DNA of 47,131 bases from JBKECA01 sp047973435 (GTDB lineage: Bacteria > Planctomycetota > Planctomycetia > Planctomycetales > Planctomycetaceae), in NCBI GenBank assembly GCA_047973435.1, contig JBKECA010000031.1, forward strand, positions 1 to 47,131, given 5' to 3'. Under the pieces are notes generated by a model that was given only the letters and a program-made list of their open reading frames with translations, was not told the DNA's origin and did not search any database. The position numbers and the translations under genes were made by a program. Of this stretch, positions 22,977 to 31,562 are shown piece after piece (the stretch's first letter is position 1; each line of letters opens with the position of its first letter).

Positions 22977-25847
22977 TCACCCCACCACCGGTTGCAGGAC
23001 GAGCATTCCCAGCAAATCGGGCGGAAGCTGCGGAGCGACGGTCAATTGGCGAACTTTCATCGCGACGGCCTGGCGCACGCGCTTGTGACTCTTCTCGAGC
23101 TCGGAAGCCCGAGCATCAATTCGCTTGTGCAGATCCCCTTCGAGAGCGGGCCAGCTCTCCAAAGCTACCTGGATCAGCTCACGCTTTTCAGCCATTGGGA
23201 CGTTGGCGTCGGGCTTCGCATCGGCCAGCAGCCGCAGGGCGTCCTGGTCGGACAGCCATTCGACGGAAGACCGCTTGGTTCCTGGCACGATCCCCGTCAC
23301 GAGGACCTCTTCAGACAGAAGAGACGGCCGGTCGGGCTGGTTCACGAGATAGCGCACTCGCAGGAGTGCGATGCTGGTTAGCCGCGTGACCGCTTTCGTC
23401 CGGATGACGCCGCACCGGGAAGCAACGGCTATGCTGCCTTTGGTGAGCGCTGATTCCATGAGAAACCGGGCCAGCGATGCGACAAAGGGATGGTTGCGAC
23501 CGAGATAATCAGCGCCCTCCGGCGTCGGCGAGACAAAGCTGATGAGCCACTGGCCGGACTTGCTGCTCGGCAGAGCAAACGTCACGGCAGGTGGGAGCGT
23601 CGACACGGAGGCCACATCGATCAGCACTCGAAATACATCCGGCTGCTTTTCCTTGCGAATATTGAGCCCGAGTCGCTGAGCGGCCGTCAGTACGAACTCC
23701 TGGACAGCGTCCGGGTCGCCCAGGACCGCGTCGGTTGTTTCCAGTTCCTGCCGGACCTCAGCGGGTTTCAGGGCGCGCTGGGCGAATCGGCTGCGGTTGA
23801 CCTTCTCACGCTCGGCATCCAGTTGCCAACGCTGATGAAACTGGTCCACTGAATCTTCGTCATCCACGAAGTCAAACAGCCTCTGCTTGTTCCCCTGAGC
23901 CTTCGCAGGTTCGCCGCGAATGAAGAGGGCATTCAGCAACGCTTCCGTGACCGTCTCGCTTTCGGCGGGTACAGGAACGTGAGTCCCCAATGTGCGATGG
24001 ATCTCGCGGGCCTTGTTGAGAAGCACATCCAGCACGACTCCGTCCACCGCGCTGTCGGGACTGAAGTAACGGATCGCCTTGACGGTTTCCGACCGTTGTC
24101 CGTAACGATCGACTCGTCCCTCCCTTTGTTCGAGACGATTCGGGTTCCAAGGCAGGTCATAGTGGATGACCGCGTTGAACGCGTGCTGCAGGTTCATCCC
24201 CTCACTGACGCAGTCGGTGGCGACCAACACGCGAACTGGCTCGATGGCCAGTTCATCGATCTTGGCGCGACGTTCCTCATCACCAAGACGCCCAGTCACA
24301 GCGACGACACGCAGCTTGGGAAATTCCTTGCGAAGTCTGGACTGTAATCCTTCCGCCAGCGAGTCCGCCGTCGCGATGTACCGGCACCACACGATTGGAT
24401 GAAATCCTTCGTTGAGCAGGCTGGCAACCAGCTTGGCACACTCACCCAGCTTTGTGTCCTGGGGCGAATCGAGAAGTGCCTTGGCCATCTTGCCAAGTTC
24501 TCGAAGTCGCTTTCTATCTCCTTCGGCAAACGTGGCTTCAGCGGCTTCGACGGGGGGCGTTGGTTGATCGTCGTCTGTACGGTCTTCGGCAGATTCGAAG
24601 ACAAAGGACCGAAACTCGGGATCTTCGTCGCTTGTAGCGAGGGAGTCGTGACGTGACTCAAGGGCGGCGACTGCGGCAGCCGGGCTGGACATGACGCACC
24701 GCAACAATGCGAGTGCTCCCCAGCACCTCACGCGCTGCTGCCGCCGATTCAGGCTCTTTCCCGTTCGAACGATCTCGGAACAGAATTCGAATGTCTGATT
24801 GAACAGTTCACGATAGGGACCGGAAAGGCGATAGGTCTTGTCGTCGGGGATTCGCTTTGGAAAGCAGTGTTCGCCTTCCCAATCGTGCTCGATATCGCGG
24901 CGAGTGCGCTGGACGAAATGCCGGGCCAGGTGAATGCGCTGCGGCTCTGACAGGGACGACGTATCCCAGTCCGCGAACTCCGGTTGCAGCAACGTGAGGA
25001 GCGACCGAAATGCGCTCTCGACGCCGCTATGAGGCGTCGCAGTGAGCAAGATGAGATGCTGGTTGGGCTTGTCAGCGATCGCCCGGATCAATTGATGGCG
25101 CTGATGCTGGCTCTGATTGCCTTCTGCTGAGACAGCGGACCCATGCGCTTCGTCGACGATCACCAGATCGGGGCAATCCAAAAGGAATAGATGCCTGTTC
25201 CGGTCGCTCTTGAGAAAATCGATGCTGGCAACTTGCACCGGGTAGTGTTTGTAGATGCTGTCCGAGCTTGTCTTCCGACGTTCGAGCTGACTGACAGTTC
25301 CCGAGCGGATCACGACGGCGTCGAGATTGAATTTCTCCGCCAGCTCCTTTTGCCACTGTTCGCAGAGATATGGTGGGCACAAGACGCACATCCGCCGAAT
25401 CTCACCACGGTCGAGTAGCTCGCGGGCAACCAGGAGCGCTTCAATGGTCTTGCCGACGCCGACATCGTCTGCGATCAACATTCGCACCGTGTCCATCCGC
25501 AAGCCCATGAGCAGCGGAACAAACTGGTAAATTCGCGGCCTGATGGAGATCCGGCCCAGCGAACGAAACGGCGTCGCCCCCTCGCGCAGTGTGAGGCGCG
25601 CGGCATGCCACAAGAGATGGGCGCTGGATGCGTCAGACAGATCATCGACCGTCGGTGCTTTGAACTGCGACGGCCTCAGCGGTTCTTCAGGCAGTGAATA
25701 GCCAATAAGGCTTGCCAACCGACTGTGGATGGCAACAACCTCGTCAGTTGAACCGGTCAATGGGCGCAGCACGAGCAGGTCCGCGTCATCGCTGGGGAGA
25801 AGCACCCAGTCGCGATTCCGGCAACGCACAATTGAGCCAGGATTCAT
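22977..25847 (-). CDS. drmD: SNF2-like helicase, DrmD-like
   Basis: A 956-residue SNF2/SF2 translocase. The N-terminal PGSIVRCRNRDWVLLPSDD is the kind of opening I associate with DISARM DrmD proteins. Helicase motifs: ADDVGVGKTIEALLVARE (Walker A, about 120-137), LVIVDEAHGSA (DEAH box, about 228-238), LLTATPHSG, and the C-terminal VATDCVSEGMNLQHA and REGRVDRYGQRS (about 575-586). It is the first large gene of the four-gene operon and lies 69 bp after a MerR-like HTH gene on the same strand. DrmD defines class 1 DISARM together with an adenine methylase; the usual drmA, drmB and drmC genes are not here as separate genes. The symbol is offered at family level. Confidence 0.8.
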   Translation of the reverse strand: MNPGSIVRCRNRDWVLLPSDDADLLVLRPLTGSTDEVVAIHSRLASLIGYSLPEEPLRPSQFKAPTVDDLSDASSAHLLWHAARLTLREGATPFRSLGRISIRPRIYQFVPLLMGLRMDTVRMLIADDVGVGKTIEALLVARELLDRGEIRRMCVLCPPYLCEQWQKELAEKFNLDAVVIRSGTVSQLERRKTSSDSIYKHYPVQVASIDFLKSDRNRHLFLLDCPDLVIVDEAHGSAVSAEGNQSQHQRHQLIRAIADKPNQHLILLTATPHSGVESAFRSLLTLLQPEFADWDTSSLSEPQRIHLARHFVQRTRRDIEHDWEGEHCFPKRIPDDKTYRLSGPYRELFNQTFEFCSEIVRTGKSLNRRQQRVRCWGALALLRCVMSSPAAAVAALESRHDSLATSDEDPEFRSFVFESAEDRTDDDQPTPPVEAAEATFAEGDRKRLRELGKMAKALLDSPQDTKLGECAKLVASLLNEGFHPIVWCRYIATADSLAEGLQSRLRKEFPKLRVVAVTGRLGDEERRAKIDELAIEPVRVLVATDCVSEGMNLQHAFNAVIHYDLPWNPNRLEQREGRVDRYGQRSETVKAIRYFSPDSAVDGVVLDVLLNKAREIHRTLGTHVPVPAESETVTEALLNALFIRGEPAKAQGNKQRLFDFVDDEDSVDQFHQRWQLDAEREKVNRSRFAQRALKPAEVRQELETTDAVLGDPDAVQEFVLTAAQRLGLNIRKEKQPDVFRVLIDVASVSTLPPAVTFALPSSKSGQWLISFVSPTPEGADYLGRNHPFVASLARFLMESALTKGSIAVASRCGVIRTKAVTRLTSIALLRVRYLVNQPDRPSLLSEEVLVTGIVPGTKRSSVEWLSDQDALRLLADAKPDANVPMAEKRELIQVALESWPALEGDLHKRIDARASELEKSHKRVRQAVAMKVRQLTVAPQLPPDLLGMLVLQPVVG

Positions 25848-25916
25848 CGTACTCCCTTTTTGTCATCGTCGAGGACAGGCGTTCTTTCTCCGTGCGGTAT
25901 CATGACCGGCATTGAA

Positions 25917-26129
25917 CTAGCGAGGCCTTGATCTCTGTGCCTTTGGCTGTCGTTCAAGTCGAGTCAAAAACTTCTGAAGTTCACTTCGTGAAAACAACCG
26001 ATACCCGTTTGCCGGGTTTCGATGTACCGGAAGCTTTCCTCCATCAGCCCAGGCACGAACCGTATTCTCTGAAACTCCGAGGATCACCGCCGCCTCTGCG
26101 ACTTTCACGTACTCGCCTACCTTGGTCAT
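25917..26129 (-). CDS. MerR/excisionase-like HTH protein
   Basis: A 70-residue DNA-binding protein with the HTH_17 pattern EYVKVAEAAVILGVSENTVRAWADGGKLPVHR followed by NGYRLFSRSELQKFL. Such small winged helices are autonomous regulators or excisionases. It lies 69 bp upstream of the SNF2 gene in the same direction, so it probably heads and controls the defence operon, as small HTH genes often do in DISARM-like loci. It could instead be an excisionase of the adjoining recombinase module, from whose last gene it is separated by 125 bp that contain a strong hairpin. Confidence 0.8.
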   Translation of the reverse strand: MTKVGEYVKVAEAAVILGVSENTVRAWADGGKLPVHRNPANGYRLFSRSELQKFLTRLERQPKAQRSRPR

Positions 26130-26199
26130 TGCTCATCGACCTCAGACGTGTGGGCAATCGTTCGGCCCGAATGCGACGAGAAAAAGTCTACCAAAGGTT

Positions 26200-26225
26200 A
26201 CAGGCTGGCGACAGCGCCAGCCTGT
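26200..26225. terminator. Strong hairpin after the recombinase operon
   Basis: A perfect 11-bp stem, ACAGGCTGGCG (26200-26210) and CGCCAGCCTGT (26215-26225), with the loop ACAG. It lies 30 bp past the stop of the ParB-like gene and 71 bp before the HTH start on the minus strand, so it would end the recombinase transcript. There is no immediate U-run; a TTTTT occurs about 14 nt later on the minus strand. It may be a REP-like palindrome rather than a true terminator. Confidence 0.4.
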
Positions 26226-26254
26226 TTGAATGCGTTCCGAGTTTTCGCAGCCGT

Positions 26255-26668
26255 TCAGCGGGTGATCGCTTCTGACTGGCGGACTTCAATCCACATCGAC
26301 CGCTGTTTTCGCCAGTCTGGTGTCGCGGCGATGGGTCGCAGGTCGCGTTCCGTGATCGCGTCCTTCCCCGATGCCACGCGAGGCAGGTATAGCAGCGCCT
26401 CTTGGATATCGGGCGCGAGGTGCAGCAGGGACATGATCTGAGACATCCGGGCGCGGGTGACGTGCCCCAGGCGGGCCAGTTCCGCGTAGTCGGCCAAGAC
26501 GCCCTCGTGGACGAGTCCTTCAAACCGGATGGCCAGCGCCATCAGTTTCGCCACCCGGGGCAACCTGGCGGGTACGTCGCGGGCGGGGGCGTCGCCCGGT
26601 CGAAGTTCCTTGCGGGAGCGCTGGCCGCGGACGACGTGAAACTTGGCGGTGACGGTGAGACGATTCAT
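26255..26668 (-). CDS. ParB-like HTH protein of the recombinase module
   Basis: A 137-residue basic protein. Residues about 70-100 (DYAELARLGHVTRARMSQIMSLLHLAPDIQEALLYL) match the helix-turn-helix of ParB/KorB-like proteins. It begins in an ATGA overlap with the end of the recombinase gene (26665-26668), so the two are translated together. In planctomycetes and proteobacteria this small protein commonly follows DUF2924-linked serine recombinases, where its task is unknown; a role as directionality factor or regulator of the recombinase is an inference. Confidence 0.75.
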   Translation of the reverse strand: MNRLTVTAKFHVVRGQRSRKELRPGDAPARDVPARLPRVAKLMALAIRFEGLVHEGVLADYAELARLGHVTRARMSQIMSLLHLAPDIQEALLYLPRVASGKDAITERDLRPIAATPDWRKQRSMWIEVRQSEAITR

Positions 26669-28221
26669 CGGCGGGACTCCTGGGTCTGATACTCGGCTTG
26701 GAACAACTTGATCCCCGTGGGACGGAACGTGACGGTCACGGTGCCTTCCGCGCCGTCGTATTCGACCCGTTCGATCAGCAGTTCAAGGACACGCGACTTC
26801 TCCCGTGTGCTCAGCGCTTCCCAAACCGGATCGAACTCCCGCAGCGCGTTGGCAACTTCGTCCTCGTGGAGCGATTCGGCCTGCAACCCGATTGCCTCTT
26901 CTTGAACCTCCGTCAGCCGGCGCTCGCCGTGGCGAATCTGCTCGTGCAGTTCGACGAGCGTGCCGGTCTCTGGTTCAGCACCCAAAGCGACCCGCTGCAG
27001 GAGCACGTTCTTCGCTGCCAGATCCTTCTGTACTGCCCGACGCTCTTCTTCGAGCACTGCGAGCCGAGATTCCGTCTGGCAGCGAATGGCGACGACCGTG
27101 TCGGCCAACAACGTCGGATCGCGTCCCAGGTCGCGCACTTGCGACACCACGAACTGCTCCATCTCGACTGCCGGCACGGACTTCGACTGGCAGGTGTGCC
27201 AGCCCCGTTTCTGGGCCTGCACGCAGACGTAATACCGATACCGCTTCCCGGCCTTCGTCGAGTGGGAGTGCATCATGCTACACCCGCAGGATTTGCAGTG
27301 GAGCAGTCCCTTGAGCAGTGCCCCGAACCGGTTGCGGACGCCGGCTCCGCCGCTGCGATGGTTGAGCCGCAGCAGGGACTGGACCTTCTCGAAGAGTTCC
27401 GCGTCCACAATTCCGGGATGTTCGCCTTTGTAGATTTCCTCCCGGTAGCAGACCTTGCCGAGGTAAACCATGTTGGTCAGCAAGTTGTAGAGCGTGTTCT
27501 TGCCGAACGGCCGCCCGCCGCGCTGCGTTCCCTTCTTCGTCGTCCACTGCTTGGTGACCCAGCCCAGCCGGTCCAGTTCGGCCACCGTCGGCAGCAGCGA
27601 CTGGTGTTGCAGATACATCTCAAAGATCCGGCGGACCAGGACCGCTTCCCGCTCGTTGACCACCAGCCGCGATGCGGCCCGGTCGAGGTCGTAACCCAAC
27701 ACGGGTGCCCCGCCGACGTACTTTCCCTTGCGGCGGGCGGCGGCCATCTTGTCCCGCGTCCGCTCGCTGATGATCTCCCGCTCGAACTGGGCGAACGACA
27801 GCAGCACGTTCAGCATCAACCGCCCCATCGAGGTGGTCGTGTTGAACTGCTGCGTCACCGAGACGAACGAGACGCCGTGCCGGTCGAATGTCTCCATGAT
27901 CCGGGTGAAGTCCAGCAGCGATCGGGAAAGCCGATCCACCTTGTAGACCACGACCACGTCGACGAGCTTGGCTTCAATGTCGTTTAGCAGACGCTTGAGT
28001 GCCGGGCGGTCCATGTTGCCGCCGGTGAACCCGCCGTCGTCGTAGCGGGTGGAAACGCATACCCAGCCCTCTTCGACCTGGCTCTTGATGAACGCCTCGC
28101 CGGATTCGCGTTGGGCGTCCAGCGAGTTGAAGTCCTGGTCGAGTCCCTCTTCGGTGCTTTTGCGGGTGTAGATGGCGCAGCGCAGGACGCGGGTTGGTTT
28201 TCGACTGCCATTGCGAGTCAT
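26665..28221 (-). CDS. Large serine recombinase (site-specific integrase)
   Basis: A 518-residue large serine recombinase. The resolvase domain has the catalytic Ser in AIYTRKSTEEG (S22), then DGGFTGGNMDRPALKRLL, VVVYKVDRLSRSLLDF and FAQFEREIISERTRDK. The recombinase domain follows (GKYVGGAPVLGYDLD), then a zinc ribbon (LHCKSCGCSMMH with later YYVCVQ and HTCQSK) and a C-terminal coiled coil. Such enzymes integrate and excise phages and genomic islands at short att sites. The ATG at 28219-28221 overlaps the DUF2924 stop; the frame is open 36 codons further upstream but inside the neighbour. It is the likely integrase of the mobile element in this window; no att repeats were recognised. Confidence 0.93.
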   Translation of the reverse strand: MTRNGSRKPTRVLRCAIYTRKSTEEGLDQDFNSLDAQRESGEAFIKSQVEEGWVCVSTRYDDGGFTGGNMDRPALKRLLNDIEAKLVDVVVVYKVDRLSRSLLDFTRIMETFDRHGVSFVSVTQQFNTTTSMGRLMLNVLLSFAQFEREIISERTRDKMAAARRKGKYVGGAPVLGYDLDRAASRLVVNEREAVLVRRIFEMYLQHQSLLPTVAELDRLGWVTKQWTTKKGTQRGGRPFGKNTLYNLLTNMVYLGKVCYREEIYKGEHPGIVDAELFEKVQSLLRLNHRSGGAGVRNRFGALLKGLLHCKSCGCSMMHSHSTKAGKRYRYYVCVQAQKRGWHTCQSKSVPAVEMEQFVVSQVRDLGRDPTLLADTVVAIRCQTESRLAVLEEERRAVQKDLAAKNVLLQRVALGAEPETGTLVELHEQIRHGERRLTEVQEEAIGLQAESLHEDEVANALREFDPVWEALSTREKSRVLELLIERVEYDGAEGTVTVTFRPTGIKLFQAEYQTQESRR

Positions 28222-28724
28222 TGATCGTCTCCTTTTCCGGCCAGCCCGAAGAACAGGAACCCGCTGGTGTGCGAGCCCGTGATCGCCTTGGCGACGGCGC
28301 TCAGCGACTTGTATGTCTCGCCTTCCCACTCGAAGCCGTTCCGCAGCACCAGAACCTGGATCGTCCGACCCTTGTACTCGCGGGTCAGCACCGTGCCGGG
28401 GAACGGCAGGCGACGGTCGCCTGAAAAGGAAACAGCCGCCGTTTTCACGGCGGCTGTGGGGGGGGCGGCTTCCGGTTGCGGTCGCCGGGGTGGAGCTTTC
28501 ATCCGGAGATCGGCGTCATTGGCGATCTCAGCCGCCCGTTGCCGCGCCCGTTCGCTGAGGTCGCCCTCGAGATTCGCCTGCATCCGCCAGATGATTCGAT
28601 TGATCAGCCATGTCCGGTGGTTCGACCGGCAGGCCTCTTGAAAGACCTCTTCATACTTGTCGCGGAGTTCCCGCGTGGTCATCCGCCCCAGGGCGGACAG
28701 TTCCTTCGTGACGTTCAGTGTCAT
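28218..28724 (-). CDS. DUF2924 protein of the recombinase module
   Basis: A 168-residue protein starting MTLNVTKELSALGRMTTRELRDKYEEVFQEACRSNHRTWLINRIIWRMQ, the DUF2924 signature. The C-terminal half has PGTVLTREYKGRTIQVLVLRNGFEWEGETYKSLSAVAKAITGSHTSGFLFFGL, a compact domain also typical of the family. DUF2924 genes are almost always found directly before serine recombinases, as here (ATGA overlap at 28218-28221). The molecular task is unknown; regulation of the recombinase or DNA binding is possible. The upstream in-frame ATG codons were not chosen because the sequence before 28724 does not look like protein. Confidence 0.88.
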   Translation of the reverse strand: MTLNVTKELSALGRMTTRELRDKYEEVFQEACRSNHRTWLINRIIWRMQANLEGDLSERARQRAAEIANDADLRMKAPPRRPQPEAAPPTAAVKTAAVSFSGDRRLPFPGTVLTREYKGRTIQVLVLRNGFEWEGETYKSLSAVAKAITGSHTSGFLFFGLAGKGDDQ

Positions 28725-28943
28725 GCTGTGCCTCGCTGATTTGGCAGGAAACATCGGGACGATCTCGCAACCGTTAACCCGTGGGCACACTGAGCCGGAT
28801 CGGCCCGGAAACCTCAAGGCATGTTCGACTGTTGACGGCTTGAACCCGCCAATCCCCCACTTCTGGTGGAGCCCATGTCGCTGGGATAAACTGATGCGTC
28901 CTATAGACCACATCAGTGATTGCAGCAGCGCGAGGAGCGGACC

Positions 28944-30053
28944 ATGCCCGTGGATGTCTCAATCTGGCGCATCGGCCAGAAGCTGGAGCGCCTGCAGTTC
29001 GAGCCGATGCCCACCGAGGGCCGGCTTGAGACGCTGTTGGCGGCGGACATCTCGGTCGTAGACCCGAATTTACTACTCATCGGTCGCCAGGTTCCGACGG
29101 CGCACGGCAAGTTCATTGACCTGCTGGCGATGGACCCGGATGGCAAACTCACCGTCTTCGAACTGAAACGCGATCGCACACCCCGCGAAGTGGTCGCCCA
29201 GCTCTTGGACTACGGCTCCTGGGTCCGCGGCCTCGATAATGATGACGTGGCCTCCATCTTCGCCAACTACTTGCAGAAGTATCACCCTGACCATGCCGGC
29301 GCATCGCTGGATCAGGCCTTCCGCGAGCGCTTCCAGGTCAAGGACGTCCCGGAATCCTGGAATGAAGGGCACGAACTGGTCGTCATCGCCAGCGAACTGG
29401 ACCCGAGCACCGAACGGATCGTCAACTACCTCGCTGAGGAATATGGCGTCTCGATTAACGTGGTCTTCTTCCGGTTCTTCCGCGATGGCGACCGGGAGTA
29501 TTTGAGCCGCGCCTGGTTGATCGACCCGGCCGAAGTCGAAACGGCCGTGACCGAGAATCGCGGCGAATTGGCCTGGAACGGCGAATACTACGTGTCGTTC
29601 GGCGAAGGCCAGCACCGCAATTGGGAAGACGCGCGCAAATACGGGTTCGTCTGTGGGGGTGGCGGTTCGTGGTACAGCCAGACACTCGGACAACTGGAGC
29701 CGGGAGCCCGGATCTGGGTCAACGTACCGGGCCAGGGTTACGTCGGCGTCGGGCGCGTGGTGGCCCCGGTCGTGCCGCTGGACGAGTTCCTGGTTCCCGG
29801 CAACAACGGCCAGGAGGTGCCGATCACGTCGATGCCGCTGAAGGCCGCGAACATGAACGATCCGACCCGCACGCCCGAGGAACGCGAGCACCTCGTCCGC
29901 GTCAAATGGCTCAAGACCGTCCCGCTCAACGAGGCGATCAAGGAGAAGGGCTTCTTCGGCAACCAGAACACCGTCGCCAAGCCCAAGAACAAGAAGTGGC
30001 TGCATACGATCGATCGCCTGAAGACGCGGTTTCATGTCTCGGATGACGCCTGA
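28944..30053 (+). CDS. NucS/DUF91-like endonuclease
   Basis: A 369-residue protein with a PD-(D/E)XK nuclease in the first 110 residues: GRLETLLAADISVVDPNLLLIGRQVPTAHGKFIDLLAMDPDGKLTVFELKRDRTPREVVAQLLDYGSW (shown in part: FIDLL then VFELKRDRT), with the Asp of FIDLL and the ELK pair as catalytic residues. NucS enzymes cut mismatched or branched DNA. The C-terminal half is a separate domain of unknown role. It is the only plus-strand gene in a 34-kb minus-strand run, and its 3' end overlaps the tail of the small gene at 30032. The start is the ATG at 28944; an earlier in-frame ATG at 28920 is possible. A late addition to the recombinase module is likely. Confidence 0.8.
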   Translation: MPVDVSIWRIGQKLERLQFEPMPTEGRLETLLAADISVVDPNLLLIGRQVPTAHGKFIDLLAMDPDGKLTVFELKRDRTPREVVAQLLDYGSWVRGLDNDDVASIFANYLQKYHPDHAGASLDQAFRERFQVKDVPESWNEGHELVVIASELDPSTERIVNYLAEEYGVSINVVFFRFFRDGDREYLSRAWLIDPAEVETAVTENRGELAWNGEYYVSFGEGQHRNWEDARKYGFVCGGGGSWYSQTLGQLEPGARIWVNVPGQGYVGVGRVVAPVVPLDEFLVPGNNGQEVPITSMPLKAANMNDPTRTPEEREHLVRVKWLKTVPLNEAIKEKGFFGNQNTVAKPKNKKWLHTIDRLKTRFHVSDDA

Positions 30054-30217
30054 ACGTCGCGCGCTTGTGCAGTTAGCCCGATAGATGATTCGGGAGCCTG
30101 GCCCGCGCGCCGGCGCGCTTCCTGGTGCCGCAGAACCCCACGGGCCAGGAGTTCGGCAATCTCGGCGCGGCGTTCGTCCGGCGACATGGTTTCGGGCAGA
30201 TGCGTGCTGGTTGTCAT
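30032..30217 (-). CDS. Small recombinase-associated protein
   Basis: A 61-residue protein, MTTSTHLPETMSPDERRAEIAELLARGVLRHQEARRRAG, then PESSIGLTAQ. The MSPDERR..EIA.LLARGVLR pattern is one I associate with short proteins encoded just ahead of DUF2924 and serine recombinase genes in planctomycete elements. Function unknown. The NucS-like gene now separates it from DUF2924 and overlaps its 3' end by 22 bp in opposite orientation, which supports insertion of the nuclease gene into this module. Confidence 0.6.
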   Translation of the reverse strand: MTTSTHLPETMSPDERRAEIAELLARGVLRHQEARRRAGQAPESSIGLTAQARDVQASSET

Positions 30218-30349
30218 CCGAGGTCAACCCTCCCCAGCACCGCAGCGGCAGCAGTGCTGACAACAGCCGCAGTCGTGACATTGACGCGTGGCTGACCCGC
30301 AGGAATGACAAGGGACAGTTGGAAGCTGGGCGTAGGTCATTTCGATCCT

Positions 30350-30775
30350 CTATGGCACGGAGAACTGACGAGCTGCCGCCGCGACGCAGTCGGCCGGATG
30401 GGCGGACCAGGGGCGAATGACGGGAATACCGAGTTCGTCGGCGTACCGAGACTCCCGCGTCGCGCCGTTGGAGTCGCCGGGAACCCGGAGCACGGCGTCA
30501 CAGCGCGCCAGCAACTCCCGGTCATAGTCCAGCCAGATCTCGTAGCGTTTCGGCGAAACGAGATGCCAGGCGAGCGTGAGGTGCGGAATCAGCGGCGTAA
30601 ACCCGGCGTCGAGCAAGGCATCCGCGATGCGGATCATGCGATGTGTGTTTGCGACCGGGTCCGGCTCGGTGTAGGGACCGGCCAGATAGAGGAGCGGGCG
30701 ATGTGCAGTCGCCGTCCGCGTTTCGGTGAGTCGCTCGCGTTCGGGCAAGGTCTCGGTTGGTGGTTCAGCGATCAC
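30350..30775 (-). CDS. DUF4406-like (nucleoside deoxyribosyltransferase fold) protein
   Basis: A 141-residue protein with LLYLAGPYTEPDPVANTHRMIRIADALLDAGFTPLIPHL and CDAVLRVPGDSNGATRESRYADELGIPVI. This is the pattern of DUF4406/DUF1937 proteins, which share the fold of nucleoside 2-deoxyribosyltransferases and are common in phages. The Glu of GATRESRYA sits where deoxyribosyltransferases have their nucleophile. A role in nucleotide salvage for phage replication fits the neighbours. It is the last gene of the minus-strand block. Confidence 0.8.
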   Translation of the reverse strand: MIAEPPTETLPERERLTETRTATAHRPLLYLAGPYTEPDPVANTHRMIRIADALLDAGFTPLIPHLTLAWHLVSPKRYEIWLDYDRELLARCDAVLRVPGDSNGATRESRYADELGIPVIRPWSAHPADCVAAAARQFSVP

Positions 30776-30799
30776 GAAGCCTCCAGTGGAATGCGACAG

Positions 30800-31480
30800 T
30801 TAGCGGCTGCGAAGCAGCCACGGTTCGAAGTAGGCCTGCTTGCCGTTGAGCACGACGCCGCAACCTAGGAGCGGCTTGTGGGCGAACCGACGGCCGTATT
30901 CGAATTGCATCCGGCTGGAGTCGATCCCGCAGCCGACGGAGAGGCCAAACACTCGGAACTCGGGATTGGCCCACCAGCGGACGCCGGCCTGGTTGTGGAA
31001 ATGGCCGATGACGGTGGAGCGGAAGTTGTCGCGGGCTTGCTGGAACGCCGCGTCCTGGCCACCGCGACCGCTATCGCCATGCGAGTAAGTCACACCGTCG
31101 ATCAGCAGCTTGGTGAACCGGGGATGGATTACCCAACCGACGTTCCACATGTCGGCGTAATCGCGGAGGAGTTCCGGCGGCAGCCCCGCCGTGACGGCCT
31201 GCCGCTCGGTCAGCGCATCGTGGTTCCCAATCAGCCAGTCAGTGTTGGGGAACGCTTTCGAGAGTGTGGCGACCTGTCGGTTGGCGCGAGCATATTCGAG
31301 CGTGGCGTTTCTCAGACTGGGGCTTTTCTCGTGGTACGAGATCGACGCCCAGTCCACGAGATCGCCGATATGGACCACACGATTGACCGCGTAGACGTCC
31401 GCCACGCGCTTCAGAAAATCGACGTAGCCGGTCCGCATGCCGGGGCAATGGGTATCGCCAATCACAAGCACGCGGGCCAA
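30800..31480 (-). CDS. Phage-type metallophosphoesterase
   Basis: A 226-residue calcineurin-like phosphoesterase with the full metal-binding set: VIGDTHCPG (N-terminus), HIGDLVDW, LIGNHDAL, TYSHGDSG and VIGHFHNQAG. These enzymes hydrolyse phosphodiesters or monoesters with two metal ions; in phages they are thought to process nucleic acid ends or nucleotides. The start at MARVLVIGDTH places the first motif at residue 8, as usual. It sits between the SF2 helicase and the DUF4406-like gene, same strand, with 24 bp to the latter. Confidence 0.9.
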   Translation of the reverse strand: MARVLVIGDTHCPGMRTGYVDFLKRVADVYAVNRVVHIGDLVDWASISYHEKSPSLRNATLEYARANRQVATLSKAFPNTDWLIGNHDALTERQAVTAGLPPELLRDYADMWNVGWVIHPRFTKLLIDGVTYSHGDSGRGGQDAAFQQARDNFRSTVIGHFHNQAGVRWWANPEFRVFGLSVGCGIDSSRMQFEYGRRFAHKPLLGCGVVLNGKQAYFEPWLLRSR

Positions 31481-31562
31481 AGTCAGCCTTTCGGATGGAG
31501 TGTGCCGTATGCCCGCTGTCGCAGGATGATCTCCCGGTCGAGCGGTCGATTCCTGTGATCAA

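Noticed and set aside
26698..27987. A 429-codon open frame on the plus strand across the serine recombinase.
   Set aside because: Antiparallel shadow of a gene with catalytic Ser, recombinase and zinc-ribbon motifs.
29073..30311. A 412-codon open frame on the minus strand across the NucS-like gene.
   Set aside because: It is antiparallel to a gene with clear nuclease motifs and reads as repetitive Arg/Asp/Gly-rich sequence with no family resemblance, as expected in GC-rich DNA.
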